Program-made: the position numbers and the translations under genes
Assembly (NCBI GenBank): GCA_003254925.1
Contig: QANZ01029560.1
Coordinates: 110,305-174,304, forward strand
DNA: 64,000 nucleotides
Direction of reading: 5' to 3'
From: Chamaecrista fasciculata
Lineage: Eukaryota; Streptophyta; Magnoliopsida; Fabales; Fabaceae
Notes under the pieces: generated by a model
What the model was told of the DNA's origin: nothing
Database searches by the model: none
The model's input: only the letters and a program-made list of their open reading frames with translations
Part shown: in pieces, positions 1-10,767 of the stretch
Numbering within the stretch: the first letter of the stretch is position 1
How the letters are laid out: each line of letters opens with the position of its first letter

Positions 1-2257
1 AATAATCATCTTGGTCTCTAACAAATTATGTAGTTTTAATTTGAAAATTGAAAGGGCTAAAGCCCAATTTTAAAATCTAGCAATTCTGAGTTTTTCCTTC
101 GGCCCTTAGCTTGTTTGGGCCTCTTGTGTGTTATGGTTGGTCTGATGGATACATGGCTCGTGTTTCACTTTAATAATAGCAAGTGTTTTCTGGAAAAAAT
201 GAAAAAAGAAAAAAACATACATTTAATTTGACCCACAAAGAAGAGAACATGAAAATAAAATTGAACCAAAGTGCAGAGGAAAAAAAACAATAAATTGAGA
301 AGCTGAAGCATAAATGTTCTAAGAATCAGATTGTACAAGATAGCTCAACCCGTTCAAGGTCAACTGTTAACAAGACTAAAAATATGTGTTGGTTTGACCT
401 TAAAAACTATTTTGATAGTTGAATCGGGTTAGACAAAAAATATCTGAACAGAATTGTTTGGATCAAAATTGAATTGGTGAATTGTTAAAGAATCATCTGA
501 TTTAATTAAAATATTAAAATTTAATTTTAATCCCTTATTTTGAGAAGTAGAGGGAAGAGAAGATGAAGAAATTGAGATGGGAGATTGAGGAGCTAAGAGC
601 TTATGAAAGTGAGATGAAAAAGAGGATGGGTGCAATAGAAAATCTGTATTTAAAACTTTGTATATACTATAGTTATCAGTTTATCACTTATTAGTTTCCT
701 TTTGCTTGTGTATCTTAACTCTCCAATCTGTCTTACAAATACCAACATTTTACGAAATTTTGATTTGATTACCAAAACTTTCAAACGAATTTGATTATAT
801 CATTTTCTTTTACATGATTTTCAGGACACTTATAGATTTTAAATTATCTACATATATATGCATTGTTTAGTTCCTTTTAAAATGCCTTTTTTTTTAATAA
901 ATAAGAAAAATATGTTAGATAAAAGCCAAATAACTCTTACCATGATTAAGAAATTTTAAAATTGAAGAAGAAACATAAAAAGTAAATCTTGCTCATTTTA
1001 AAATGCCTTTCGTTTAGCAATGGATTGTAGTTTGCGAAATATTTATTTTTGTTTTTTTTTTCTCTCATGAAAAGCAATTTACAGCTTTGAATGGCGGAAC
1101 CATTGAGAACGAGATTGCTAATACACGAATTGAATGAATGTTTCTCCCAGAATCATTTTCCTCCTACATTCTTCATGATTTTATCCATAACGATTTGTTC
1201 TTGTTTCTATGCACATACTTCAAAGTTCAAATTCGTAGAAAGTAAATGGACTGTACTAGGTATTTTTAAAATTTGCAAACCGGAAAACTGACATCGAAAA
1301 CCATGGTTTGCAATTGCATGATCGTTTCACTTGAGAATTTGTATATTCCATATTTTTCTATAGTTTTTCATAAATAATCTATTTATTCCGTGCATGTAAA
1401 AATATTTATTTGAATGAGTTAAAACAGTCATATGATTATTTTACAATATTCCTATGAATATTACAATTTTGTGTTTAGTTCAATTTTGATAATCTTGAGA
1501 ATATTTAATATTTTTTCAAATATGTCATTGATTTTTTATTCTCAAATAATAACTTATCAAATGTAAAAATTCTCCAAAACAATTAATAAGAATACTTTGA
1601 AAAAATGGTATTCCTTAATCTTTTAATCCGCGTACCAAACGCATGATTAGTCTATGCCAAAGCTCGTAANGAGAATATTTAATATTTTTCTAAATATGTC
1701 ATTGATTTTTTATTCTCAAATAATAACTTATCAAATGTAAAAATTCTCCAAAACAATTAATAAGAATACTTTGAAAAAATTGTATTCCTAAGACTAATCT
1801 TTTAATCCGCGTACCAAACGCATGATTAGTCTATGCCAAAGCTCGTAATCCCGGAACGATTTTTCCAATCCGTGTAGCAAATGCCCCCTTACTTCTTTAT
1901 TATTAATTAGCGATGTTCACAAGTTTTTCAATTAACTTATTAGAAGTTTTGAAAAATATTAAAAAAGAGTAAAGAGATAGCTAAAAAATCAAGCTCATAA
2001 AAGCCTGAAGCTTATATTGTGAGGTCATATAATTTTTAATCTTTTGAACTATGCACATCCGTGGATACAAGTGGATTCCTGACCTGAAGAAATTAAAATT
2101 AGCCTAAGCTTATCAATATCTCTATTTATATCAAATGACTCGAGGTTCATCTACCTTGGCTCTGAACCTTCTTCATTTCCAATATATTTTGGAAAGAGAA
2201 AAATCCAAGGTGTGAACCCAAAATAGATAGACCCTAATATCTGCCTTTTTTCCCTTT
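1..2257. other. Gene-free AT-rich intergenic region
   Basis: No convincing exon is visible on either strand. The sequence is AT-rich with short homopolymers. The only structure seen is the duplicated segment around the N at 1670, listed separately. The last couple of hundred bases probably include the 3' UTR of the receptor kinase gene that ends at 2258 on the minus strand. Confidence 0.6.
1497..1848. repeat. Near-identical direct duplication split by a single N
   Basis: Positions 1497-1669 and 1671-1848 are near-identical copies separated by one N at 1670. They differ by a few substitutions and a 5-base indel. A single N flanked by the same sequence is what an assembler leaves when two overlapping, slightly diverged contig ends (for example two haplotypes) are joined without merging. 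I read this as an assembly artefact and not a tandem duplication, but sequence alone cannot exclude the latter. Confidence 0.75.
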
Positions 2258-5200
2258 TTATCTCTCCTTATATTCTTTTCTCTGATCACTTTCTTTATAA
2301 AATGAAAAGGATTCGTTTCTCCTTTGATCAGAAGTTATAATTGTAGTACCAGCAAACAAGTTTTGTGTTGAATTCTCATCTGAGGTTGAGGACCTCGGGC
2401 TTTTGGAAGAGGAGTTATCGGCGGCTACACCGGCAAGCACATTTGGGGACAAAAAGCTCATAGTGGAAGTTTTGGTGCGATCATCCGGACTCATCACACT
2501 AGAATTCAGAAATGGTTGGTGCTTTGGGGAGGGAATATCATAGCCTTGGCTGGTTAGCATTTGAAGCACTTCAGCCATCGATGGTCTTTGTGAATAAGAA
2601 GATTGTACACAAAGAAGCCCAACTCGAAGTGCCTTTGATGCTTCTTCTTCACTGAAGTTTCCATTCAGAGAGGGATCAAGAGATGCTGTAATGTTGCTTG
2701 CCTTGTAATTCTTCCAAACCTGATCATGGGAGAGTCATCGCATTCATCGATCTTAATAGGTAGCCCCAGAGAGGAAATAGTATACAATGATAGTACAGAG
2801 TTTGAAGTAGGAGTAAAGTAACATAAATCTTACACGGTGGAGAACTGAAGATGATCCCTCTGTAAAAATGCTGTTCTTCCGACCACAGACAATTTCAATG
2901 ATAAGCACACCTAGTCCATAGACATCAGCCTTCTCTGTCAGTTGTCCCCGCGTGAGATACTCAGGAGCTATGTATCCCCTGTAATATATATACAAACTTC
3001 AAGATTCTTCAAATAAACTCAGTGATATTGACTTGACTTATCAAATTCTACCTAAATTTATTCTCTGAGGACATGTGGAAACTTAATAGGGGCTCGTGTA
3101 CACCCCAAGGTCCAACCCATTGAAATCCAGGCTGGGCTTGGGCACATTGGGTCACAAGGTCGGGCTGAGTCTCATACTATTTCTTTTTAAAAAATAGTTT
3201 TTTAGTTTTTATTCTATTTTTATATGTTTCTAAATTTTTAACCTATATATATTAATATAAATAGGACGAATTTTTCACTAATAGTTTGTTAAATTTAACA
3301 TAATATTCATATGCAAACAATTAAATCTTTTTTTTTCAAAAAAAAAAGAAAAAAGAAAAGAAAATGGGTGTACCCTAGCCAGACCAGACAAAACATCTCC
3401 AAACCCAGGACTCAGCCTAACCCAACACTAGAGACTCGGCCCGATGGCCAAAAAGTGGCCTACCGGCCAGGTTGTTGTACAACCCCAAAACTTTTAACTT
3501 CAATTTTAGTTGCTTGCTTTTTATCAAACAAACATGAGACAAATTAGACATGGATCCTTTATAGTGCACTATAGGTGAAGGGCTGAGAGAAAAAAAAAAA
3601 AAAAACATTTAAAGAGAGAAAGTGTCGCACTGTCACTTTCTCTCTCAGCACTTCACCTATAGTGCATTACAGGAGATCTAAATTCGAGTCAAATTAGATG
3701 GAGAGACTCTACTATTGGACTTACAGTGTCCCAACAATTCCAGTGCTAATATGAGATTTATCTGCAGAGATAAAGCAAGCAAGACCAAAATCACCAATCT
3801 TTGGAACGAGATTGTCATCAAGCAGAATGTTGCTAGCTTTTATATCTCGGTGAATAATTATTGTTCCACAACCTCCATGGAGATATGCCAGGCCTTCAGC
3901 TATTCCATAAATGATTTGAATTCGTTGCTGCCATGTTAGAGGATCCATTGAGCCCTTACGCTTACCTGCACATGAATACACTATCTTTTCTAAATTCTGA
4001 AGAAAAAATAAAAATTGAAACTAGGATGTGCATGCTTTTTCCCTCTAGAAAGTTAAGTGGCATTCCATCAGCCCATATGTATATAAGTATTATAGCTCAA
4101 ATCCAATAGAAGGATATTTTGCTATCAGGAACTAATAGAAAAAGAAAGGTTAAATGACATGGCCACTTGAAGTCATTTTCCAGCAAACTTTAACATATGG
4201 AATGAGTTGTACAATAGTGCCAACAAGGTTTAGCTTAATTGCTAGTGATCCTTTGTTGATAAGCATTTATAACAAGAATTGCATGATACAAGGAATTTCA
4301 TAATGCCAAAAAGTCAAGTAGAGCATGTGAGCTAAAATACTGACCGAAAAGTACTTGATCAAGACTTCCGTTGGGCAAATATTCATAAACCAGCAGGCTC
4401 TCAGGGCCTTCAATGCTGCACCCCATAAGTTTCACCAGATTCTTGTGTTCAATCCCACTTATCAAATTGACCTCATTGAAAAACCCATCTGCCCATTGTC
4501 TTGTATTAAAAAACAATCTTTTAACAGCGATAGTCTTGCCTGAAGGAAGGGTTCCTTTAAATACGGAACCAGCTCCACCTTGGCCTAATTTCTTGGAGGG
4601 AGAAAAAAAATCTGTGGCCTTCTCAAGGAGCTCGTATCTAAAATTCAAACCATTTTTGGAGGAAAAATTAGGCGTGCTACCATTGTTGCCTTCTGAAGAA
4701 GGTAAGAATAGAACACATTAGAGCAGCAAAATATAATGTAGGGTGGATGATTGCATATCATTTTAGATGAAGCATTACTGTTTTTTTGGTGTCCAGATCC
4801 CTGCCAGCTTAGAAGTGCACCAAGGGAAATAAGGAAGATTAATCCAATTGCTGACAAGACAGCAGCTATTATCAACCCAATTTTCGATGAAGCTAGACAA
4901 AACATAACATTGAAACAAAATAAATTTTCGATGCTGAAGTAAAGCAACACTAAAGCTTTGTTTGAAATATGCGAGAAGGAGGATTGAAGGCATGGTATGC
5001 AGAGACCTATAAAGAGAAGATAAACCAAAGAAGGTGAAAATATCATTTTAGTCTTCAAACTATAGGGTGACAAGTATACTTTGGTCCTCAAATTCTTTTT
5101 TTGTTTGGTTTTGATCTTCACTTTCTCATTTGTACCATCGGACATCCAAAACATGATTCTGTTGAGTTTTTGTAATTGTCATGACCTCTGAGCTGAAAAT

Positions 5201-6480
5201 GAGATCTGGACAATTTGTCTCTCATGTATTCTAATAAGTGAGTTGACAGAGAAAAAAGAAAAATTCCTTTTTAGAAAGAAAAACTAACCACAAATTCATT
5301 TTGTGACTAAGAAGGAAAAATATTCTTTATCTCTTTGCCAACTCATTTAGAAGTACAAGAGATAAATCATCCATCTCATTTGTTCAAGTATGAGATAACA
5401 TTAAAAAACAAACAAAATGATATTGTGGACTAACAATGAAACAAATGAGAAAGTTTAATAATCAAAACGAAATGAAAAAAATTAAAGTATCAAAACAGAA
5501 TTCGCTTCGCCCTGCAGTAGAGTAAAATAATATCTTGACCACCAAAGAAATCCATGTTTAAAATGATTAATGTAGTGATATGCAATTAGTTTGCACTTCA
5601 AACAATTCCACCGATGAGAGTGGCAAAAGAAACTGCAATCTCAATTCAAAAAAACAGTTAAAATAATGACTTGTAGATGAAGTCCTCGTTATTGGTTACC
5701 ATAATGATCATCGAGATATTCTTCTTCACGGCCATTGTAGAATTTGCTGGTTGAATACCTCAAGAAACAACCAGTATACATACACCTCCCTCCTGCACCA
5801 GGCACACATTCCAGAATCTTGTCCGATGCTTGTTTCAAGCAATTCCTGCAATTCTGTTCATCGACTGTTCGCCAGCACTGCGCTAACGCAAAAACCTCAT
5901 CCACTCCTCCTCTCTGACCTCCGACGGCGAATCTGTGTCTCGACGCACTCTCCGTCACGTTCCGAACCACCGAAGCCACCTCTCTCGCGAACCCTGGTCT
6001 CAATTCTGGCTCGTTCTGCAAGAATTTCGATGTCGCCTCGCAATCGCATATGTCGCTAGTCTCGTCCCTGCTTTCCACGAAGAATCGGTAATGATCGTAG
6101 CGAAGGAAGCAGCCGTCGAGGAAAACCCTACCCGACAATGCGGGTAGGCATTTGGGTAACGATTCTCGCGCCTGGGCGAAGCAAGTGGCGCATTGTTTGG
6201 AATCAAGATCGCGATGGCATTCGGCTAATGCGTACATTGCAAGCGAAGTGCTGACGCTATAGACGGCTCCCCAACCTCGTTCGTTGATTTTATAGGACAT
6301 ATGCTCCATTAGGGCTTGGAAAATTTGGATCATGTTTCTCGCATCAGGGTCTCGAGAAGACCCGCAGGTGAGACCAGCTTCGGTGATTCGCGCGTCAGAT
6401 TGAGCCGCACATAATAAGGACCGAGATGAGACGATCATCAAATAGACGCATAAGCCGATTTGGATCGCTCTGTTTTTCAT
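2258..6480 (-). CDS. Cysteine-rich receptor-like protein kinase (DUF26 RLK/CRK)
   Basis: Six exons on the minus strand: 6480-5700, 4892-4779, 4692-4345, 3965-3725, 2978-2834, 2719-2258. They join in frame to 696 residues. Exon 1 encodes a signal peptide and two DUF26/Gnk2 domains, each with the C-x8-C-x2-C signature ([13 protein letters not shown] and [13 protein letters not shown]). Exon 2 encodes the single transmembrane helix. Exons 3-6 encode a Ser/Thr kinase: glycine loop LGQGGAGSV, Lys in IAVKR (about 356), HRDIKASN (about 453-460), DFG (about 473) and APEY, so the catalytic residues are complete. The exon pattern (ectodomain, TM, then split kinase) is the usual CRK layout. In the family these are plasma-membrane receptors in stress, apoplastic redox and defence signalling; the ligand is unknown. 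The residues after DFG read LACF where relatives usually have LAR. Introns 1 and 4 carry foldback elements. It resembles the CRK1/2/3/42 clade, but I assign no number. Confidence 0.93.
3100..3500. repeat. Unclassified repeat in receptor-kinase intron
   Basis: Within the 2979-3724 intron, GC-rich blocks near 3090-3175 and 3400-3475 contain complementary words (for example GGGCTGAGTC against GACTCAGCC). They flank an AT-rich centre with poly-T and poly-A runs. This looks like a decayed foldback element into or beside which the next MITE inserted. Boundaries are approximate and no target duplication was found. Confidence 0.4.
3549..3689. mobile_element. MITE with 9-bp target duplication (Mutator-like)
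   Basis: About 140 bp bounded by the direct repeat CAAATTAGA (3540-3548 and 3690-3698). The two halves are inverted repeats sharing GCACTATAGGTGAAG followed by GCTGAGAGA-type sequence, so the element folds on itself. No coding capacity. A 9-bp duplication is typical of Mutator-like elements, so a non-autonomous MULE derivative is the best guess. It lies inside an intron of the receptor kinase gene. Confidence 0.75.
5033..5510. mobile_element. Foldback element in receptor-kinase intron 1
   Basis: Inverted arms around 5033-5150 and 5400-5510 carry words such as TTTTGGTCCTCAAA and their complements, and the span lies in intron 1 (4893-5699). Related arms occur near 8195-9262, 26678-26882 and 30317-30860, so it is a dispersed family. 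No ORF is present. Ends are approximate. Confidence 0.55.
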
Positions 6481-6892
6481 CTACTATCGCATTCAGAAAG
6501 GGGAAAAATCAATCAAACAAGGGTTACCAATCGATCTCTCTAGAATGGGAATTAAGAGAGAAAACCGAGTGATCTACATTCTACAGTACAGCTTCTCCCT
6601 CTCTGTGTTCATCGGATTGTAGTATTGTACCACAGAACTGAAGTAGAAGAATCTTTTACTTTTTATTTGTTTGTTTATTTTTTTCTCGCTGATCAGTTTG
6701 AGTAATTATACTACAGGCATGATCATGAAGGTTGCTTATTCGCAGCGAGATAGAAATAGAAAATGACGACGACTTCATGAAAATGGACAATGAATTTGCA
6801 AGAAAAGGAGGTACTTTTCTTAATTTGGATTCGAGCTAGAATTGCAAACGAGGGAATTTCGTGTTCGCGTGGCAAGCCATATAGTTTAGCGC

Positions 6893-7396
6893 TCTAGGTT
6901 CCCTCCTTTTTCATGATTTCAACTATTTAGTCCATGCATTTTTTAAATAGACTATTTGGTCCCTCAATAATTACAAATGTCAACTTATTAGTCCCTATAG
7001 CCTATATTTGTTACTAACACTGATGATCTGACCGTTAAGTATACATGTGACACGTTAAATGTCACATATTTAACTATTTGAAATCACTTGAGGTTTGAAA
7101 TTTGGGAATGCTTCAATACATTATGTTTTTTGGGTCTGACTCAATTGTAGGGCGATTTAATTGTGTTTGTTGGTCTGGTTCTGTTGATTTAAGTGACTAA
7201 GATGCCAAAGTGGCAATTAATGATGCCATATAAGTATTTAACATCCAAATCATCAATTAATTTAACGGGTTCTAACTGAAGGACGAAATAGTTTATGATT
7301 ATGATAATTGAGGAACTGAGTAGTCTATTTCAATAAATGAGGGATTAAATCATTGACTCAGTAAAATTGGAGGACCAAATAGTAGGTTTCCTCAAC
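6893..7396. mobile_element. Foldback/MITE-like element
   Basis: The left arm (about 6893-6995) and right arm (about 7275-7396) are complementary. Both contain ATTTGGTCC-type words and the complement of TAGGTTCCCTC near the ends. There is no ORF. It lies about 400 bases upstream of the receptor kinase start, so it is in the promoter-proximal region of that gene. No clear target duplication was found. Confidence 0.55.
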
Positions 7397-8194
7397 CATA
7401 AATGGCAATTTGGTAAATTAGAAGAGGAACCATATTTGGGCCGTCATGACAATCATAAGCCCACTAGGACATATTTAAATGGACTGGGCCTCGAACTACG
7501 TGGACCTATCAAATTCGACTCATGGATCAGGTGTCTCTGTCTCAACTTTAGGCACATAATTATACTTATGGATTCTGACCCACAAAATAGAAAAGATTAT
7601 GGTTATGGATAACTTTACCATTAGACTTCAACATGGTACTCATATTTAATCAGTATCATAAATTTTATTTTATTTTATGAATTTCGACATGGGTAAAAAA
7701 ATATACTCATATTTATCTGAAAAGTAATTTCTCAAGTTGCAACAGATAGCATGCACAGGATTTTGTTCTTGATATATACAATGAATGGTGAAGATTGATT
7801 TCACATATTGAGCTAAGTCCTAATTAAGGTGGTCCAATCTGAACTGTACGTGTCGTGCTAGTTATCTTATCTTTTCATGCTATTACATGCTTGATGCTTC
7901 CTTCATTTTGTATTGTAGTGTACTCTAGACAGTGATAATATAGAGTGTGAATATGTTGATGCCATTTTTTCCATTATTCACTATCCAATCCAATCCATCA
8001 CACACTGCTCTTCAGCTTTTTCCGTCGGTTACACACTTACACCATAATATATATAATAATATATAGATATATATATATAATAATTCTTTAATCTTTCCCT
8101 TTCGTTTCCTTCCTTTTTTCGCAATCGGACACAACCAAGTGCTGCGTGTGCGCTTACAGTAGTGTATCTGTATAATGATGATAATATAAAGGTG

Positions 8195-9262
8195 AAAATT
8201 TTATTTTACTCATTGAATTATAGATTAATTATATTTCAGTCCTCAAATATTTTGTGTTTTAGTTTAGTTCTTAAACTTTTTTATTTGTTTTACTACTAGT
8301 TTACATGATTCTATCTAAAATCTATTATTAATTCTAACGTAAATAATTGAGATGAACGATTTCTTTTTCATACATATATTAACAAGTGAGAGTTAGCAAG
8401 TAAAGAAAGAAAAAATTTCTTCTTAATCATAAATTGAAGATAAATTTCACTTTCTATTAATTTACTTACAGAGAGAAATTATCCAGGTTAGGTACCCAAT
8501 TTTAAAAAAAAAATATGATATACACCCTTAATAATCACAAAAGATACTTAATCAAAGAACATTCTCCATGAACGCCTAGACGATACACCTAAAAACACTG
8601 AAGTTCGTTGGAAACAGATCACGTTGCGTTTAATGCGGGGATCCTCGTGACAGTATCGGGAAGGCAAAACCCATTGGGCTACAGTGTACCCTCCGCAGAC
8701 AAAAGCAAGTGGTAGTGACTAAAGTGTTTCACCCCCAAGGGGTGTGGTGCAGTCTGTATTTATTGTCTTCACCTACCCTATTTAAAGTTATCAGGAAATT
8801 GTCACGACAATCCACACATCACTTGTCGAATTCTGACACCACAAAATTTGACCTACAGAACAGGCGCCAAACACCTATAACACGCACCTGTCAACATCTC
8901 ACACACACCTTGTACTAATCGTAACCCAAGAAATCCCCAGAGTATAAATAGCACAAGACATTCTCTAACAAAGATAACTCATTCATTCACACACAAATTG
9001 ATCATCCTAGAAACCGCTTGAGAGAAGAAACACAAGGAACCCTCTTTGTACTTCTTGTCTTGCAGGTTTACTACAACCTCAAGCCCTCTCCAACCTCATC
9101 TATAGGAAATTTAAGGTAAGATCTATCCCTGATTTACTTTAGAGTTTTCACAGTAAAAACAAGATAGAATCATATTTTGGATTAACAATAAAGCAAATGA
9201 AAAACAAATTGAGGACCAAAACGAAATAAAAAAAAATTGAAGACCAAAATGAAATTTGGACA
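8195..9262. mobile_element. Foldback element interrupted by an LTR-like segment
   Basis: The outer arms (about 8195-8330 and 9165-9262) are inverted repeats of the same family as the element at 5033-5510, with TTTTGGTCCTCAA-type words and a shared ATGATTCTATCT. Between them, roughly 8500-9120 is compositionally different and more GC-rich. It carries a TATAAATAG box at 8943-8951, and the sequence after it looks like a retrotransposon R/U5 region. I infer a solo or partial LTR inserted in the foldback; no TG...CA ends or target duplication could be fixed. Confidence 0.4.
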
Positions 9263-10767
9263 TAATATAAATATATATAATTTAGTAGGATATGGTAATT
9301 AGGGAGATAACGTTCATGAGGCTGTGCTTCACGGACGACACATGATGAGTGAAAAAGGCTATGCGTTTTGTAAGGACGTGAGTGAGAAAGAATGAAGGAA
9401 GAATATAATGTGCACTGCTGCTGTGTGCTTCTTCACTTCCACTCCTATTTTGTCTTCATCTTGACTTCTGTTAGCGTCCCATCTTTTATGGGATTGTGAC
9501 TCTCATTAAATTCAAGTCTTTTACAAGGTTTAAACTCTCAATTCTCATTCTTCCTTTAATTTCATTTTGCCATTTCATAATAACGTCCCCACCCCTGATT
9601 TTGACTCTTTCTACTTTTTACCCTCCTACTTTTTCATGCCATTCTTTTTTTACTCTGTTATTTTATTTCATGTAACTAATAAACTAAGATTTTATGTTAG
9701 TGCATGCCAAAATCGTTTTAACATATGATTGCTGTTGATCTGTCATGTCATTTTTCACATATGTTAGAACTTAGAAGGTAATATTTTGTTAATAATTAAG
9801 AGGAGGGTCTTGATGAGTACCAAGTAGAAGGAACCTAATAATTATTAAACCCCATGGCCGACCACTCCAAACAACGAGTTTCACCCGTGCTGCTACAATC
9901 ATCAATACATACCTCCCACACAACACACAAACACTCATTGGGAGACTATATTATCACCATTCACCACTAACTATCTCTCTGCACAGGCCAAAAATGTTAT
10001 GGTCACTGCATTTTTTTTGGATGTAGTGTGTAATGGAATTCGACTGTATATCTTGTTTGGTCCTTTTGTATCAGCAATTTAGCATATTGTGAAGTCACGT
10101 GTAGTATAAAAGATAATACATAAAGCCTTCTTTCATTTTCCTTCTTTTCTATAAAGTTTGAATTTTTTTTTTAGTACAGAAAAGTTTAAATGAATTAAGT
10201 CAGTTCAACAAGAGTTTATAAGAATATTTACAGAGTACTTATTATCAAAGGTTCTCATGTTAACAGTGAAATTTAACATTACAAATCAGGACCTTAGTTT
10301 ATGAACCAACTCCTTACCAAGTATATCCATTTTGTTGGCAAATTTGAATATTTTGGGCGACAGAGACTGTAGTGTAAAAGTTCTATCTACTTGCTTTTTG
10401 TACCTTTTTCACCTCCATAATATAGCAAAATTACCCGTGACTTGTCTCGTATAATATGCCTAGAAGTCCTTCTCGTTTCTCAATTCAGAATGCCAAGGCA
10501 ACGAAATAGACAATTCTCCAGCACTCAATTTCACGTCACTTATCCTTAATATAACCATCATCCTCCAATCACCACCGAACACTCTGAATTTGAAACCCAT
10601 CGTTTAAGCCACTTCCATAACTCATAAATCCCTTCATTTTTTTTTTCTCATCTCTCTCTCTCTCTCTTTCTCACCCATCCAGTACAGCATAGCTCAATGC
10701 CTTCTTCATTATCTTCATACTTCATATGCTTTCATACGCTTTCTTAATACATGTTTGAAACTCTAAG

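Larger units (their letters stand above)
6481..10767. other. Intergenic region with promoters and repeats
   Basis: This separates the divergently transcribed receptor kinase (upstream of its ATG at 6480) and membrane-protein gene (ATG at 10768). It holds a foldback element (6893-7396), an AT-rich microsatellite near 8045-8085 and a nested LTR-like block (about 8500-9120). The stretch 9260-10600 contains no exon I can recognise. A CT-rich tract at about 10648-10672 lies about 100 bases before the ATG at 10768, as in many plant 5' leaders. Confidence 0.6.

Noticed and set aside
1497..1848. Tandem duplication as a biological feature
   Set aside because: The single N exactly at the junction and the allelic-level differences favour an assembly artefact.
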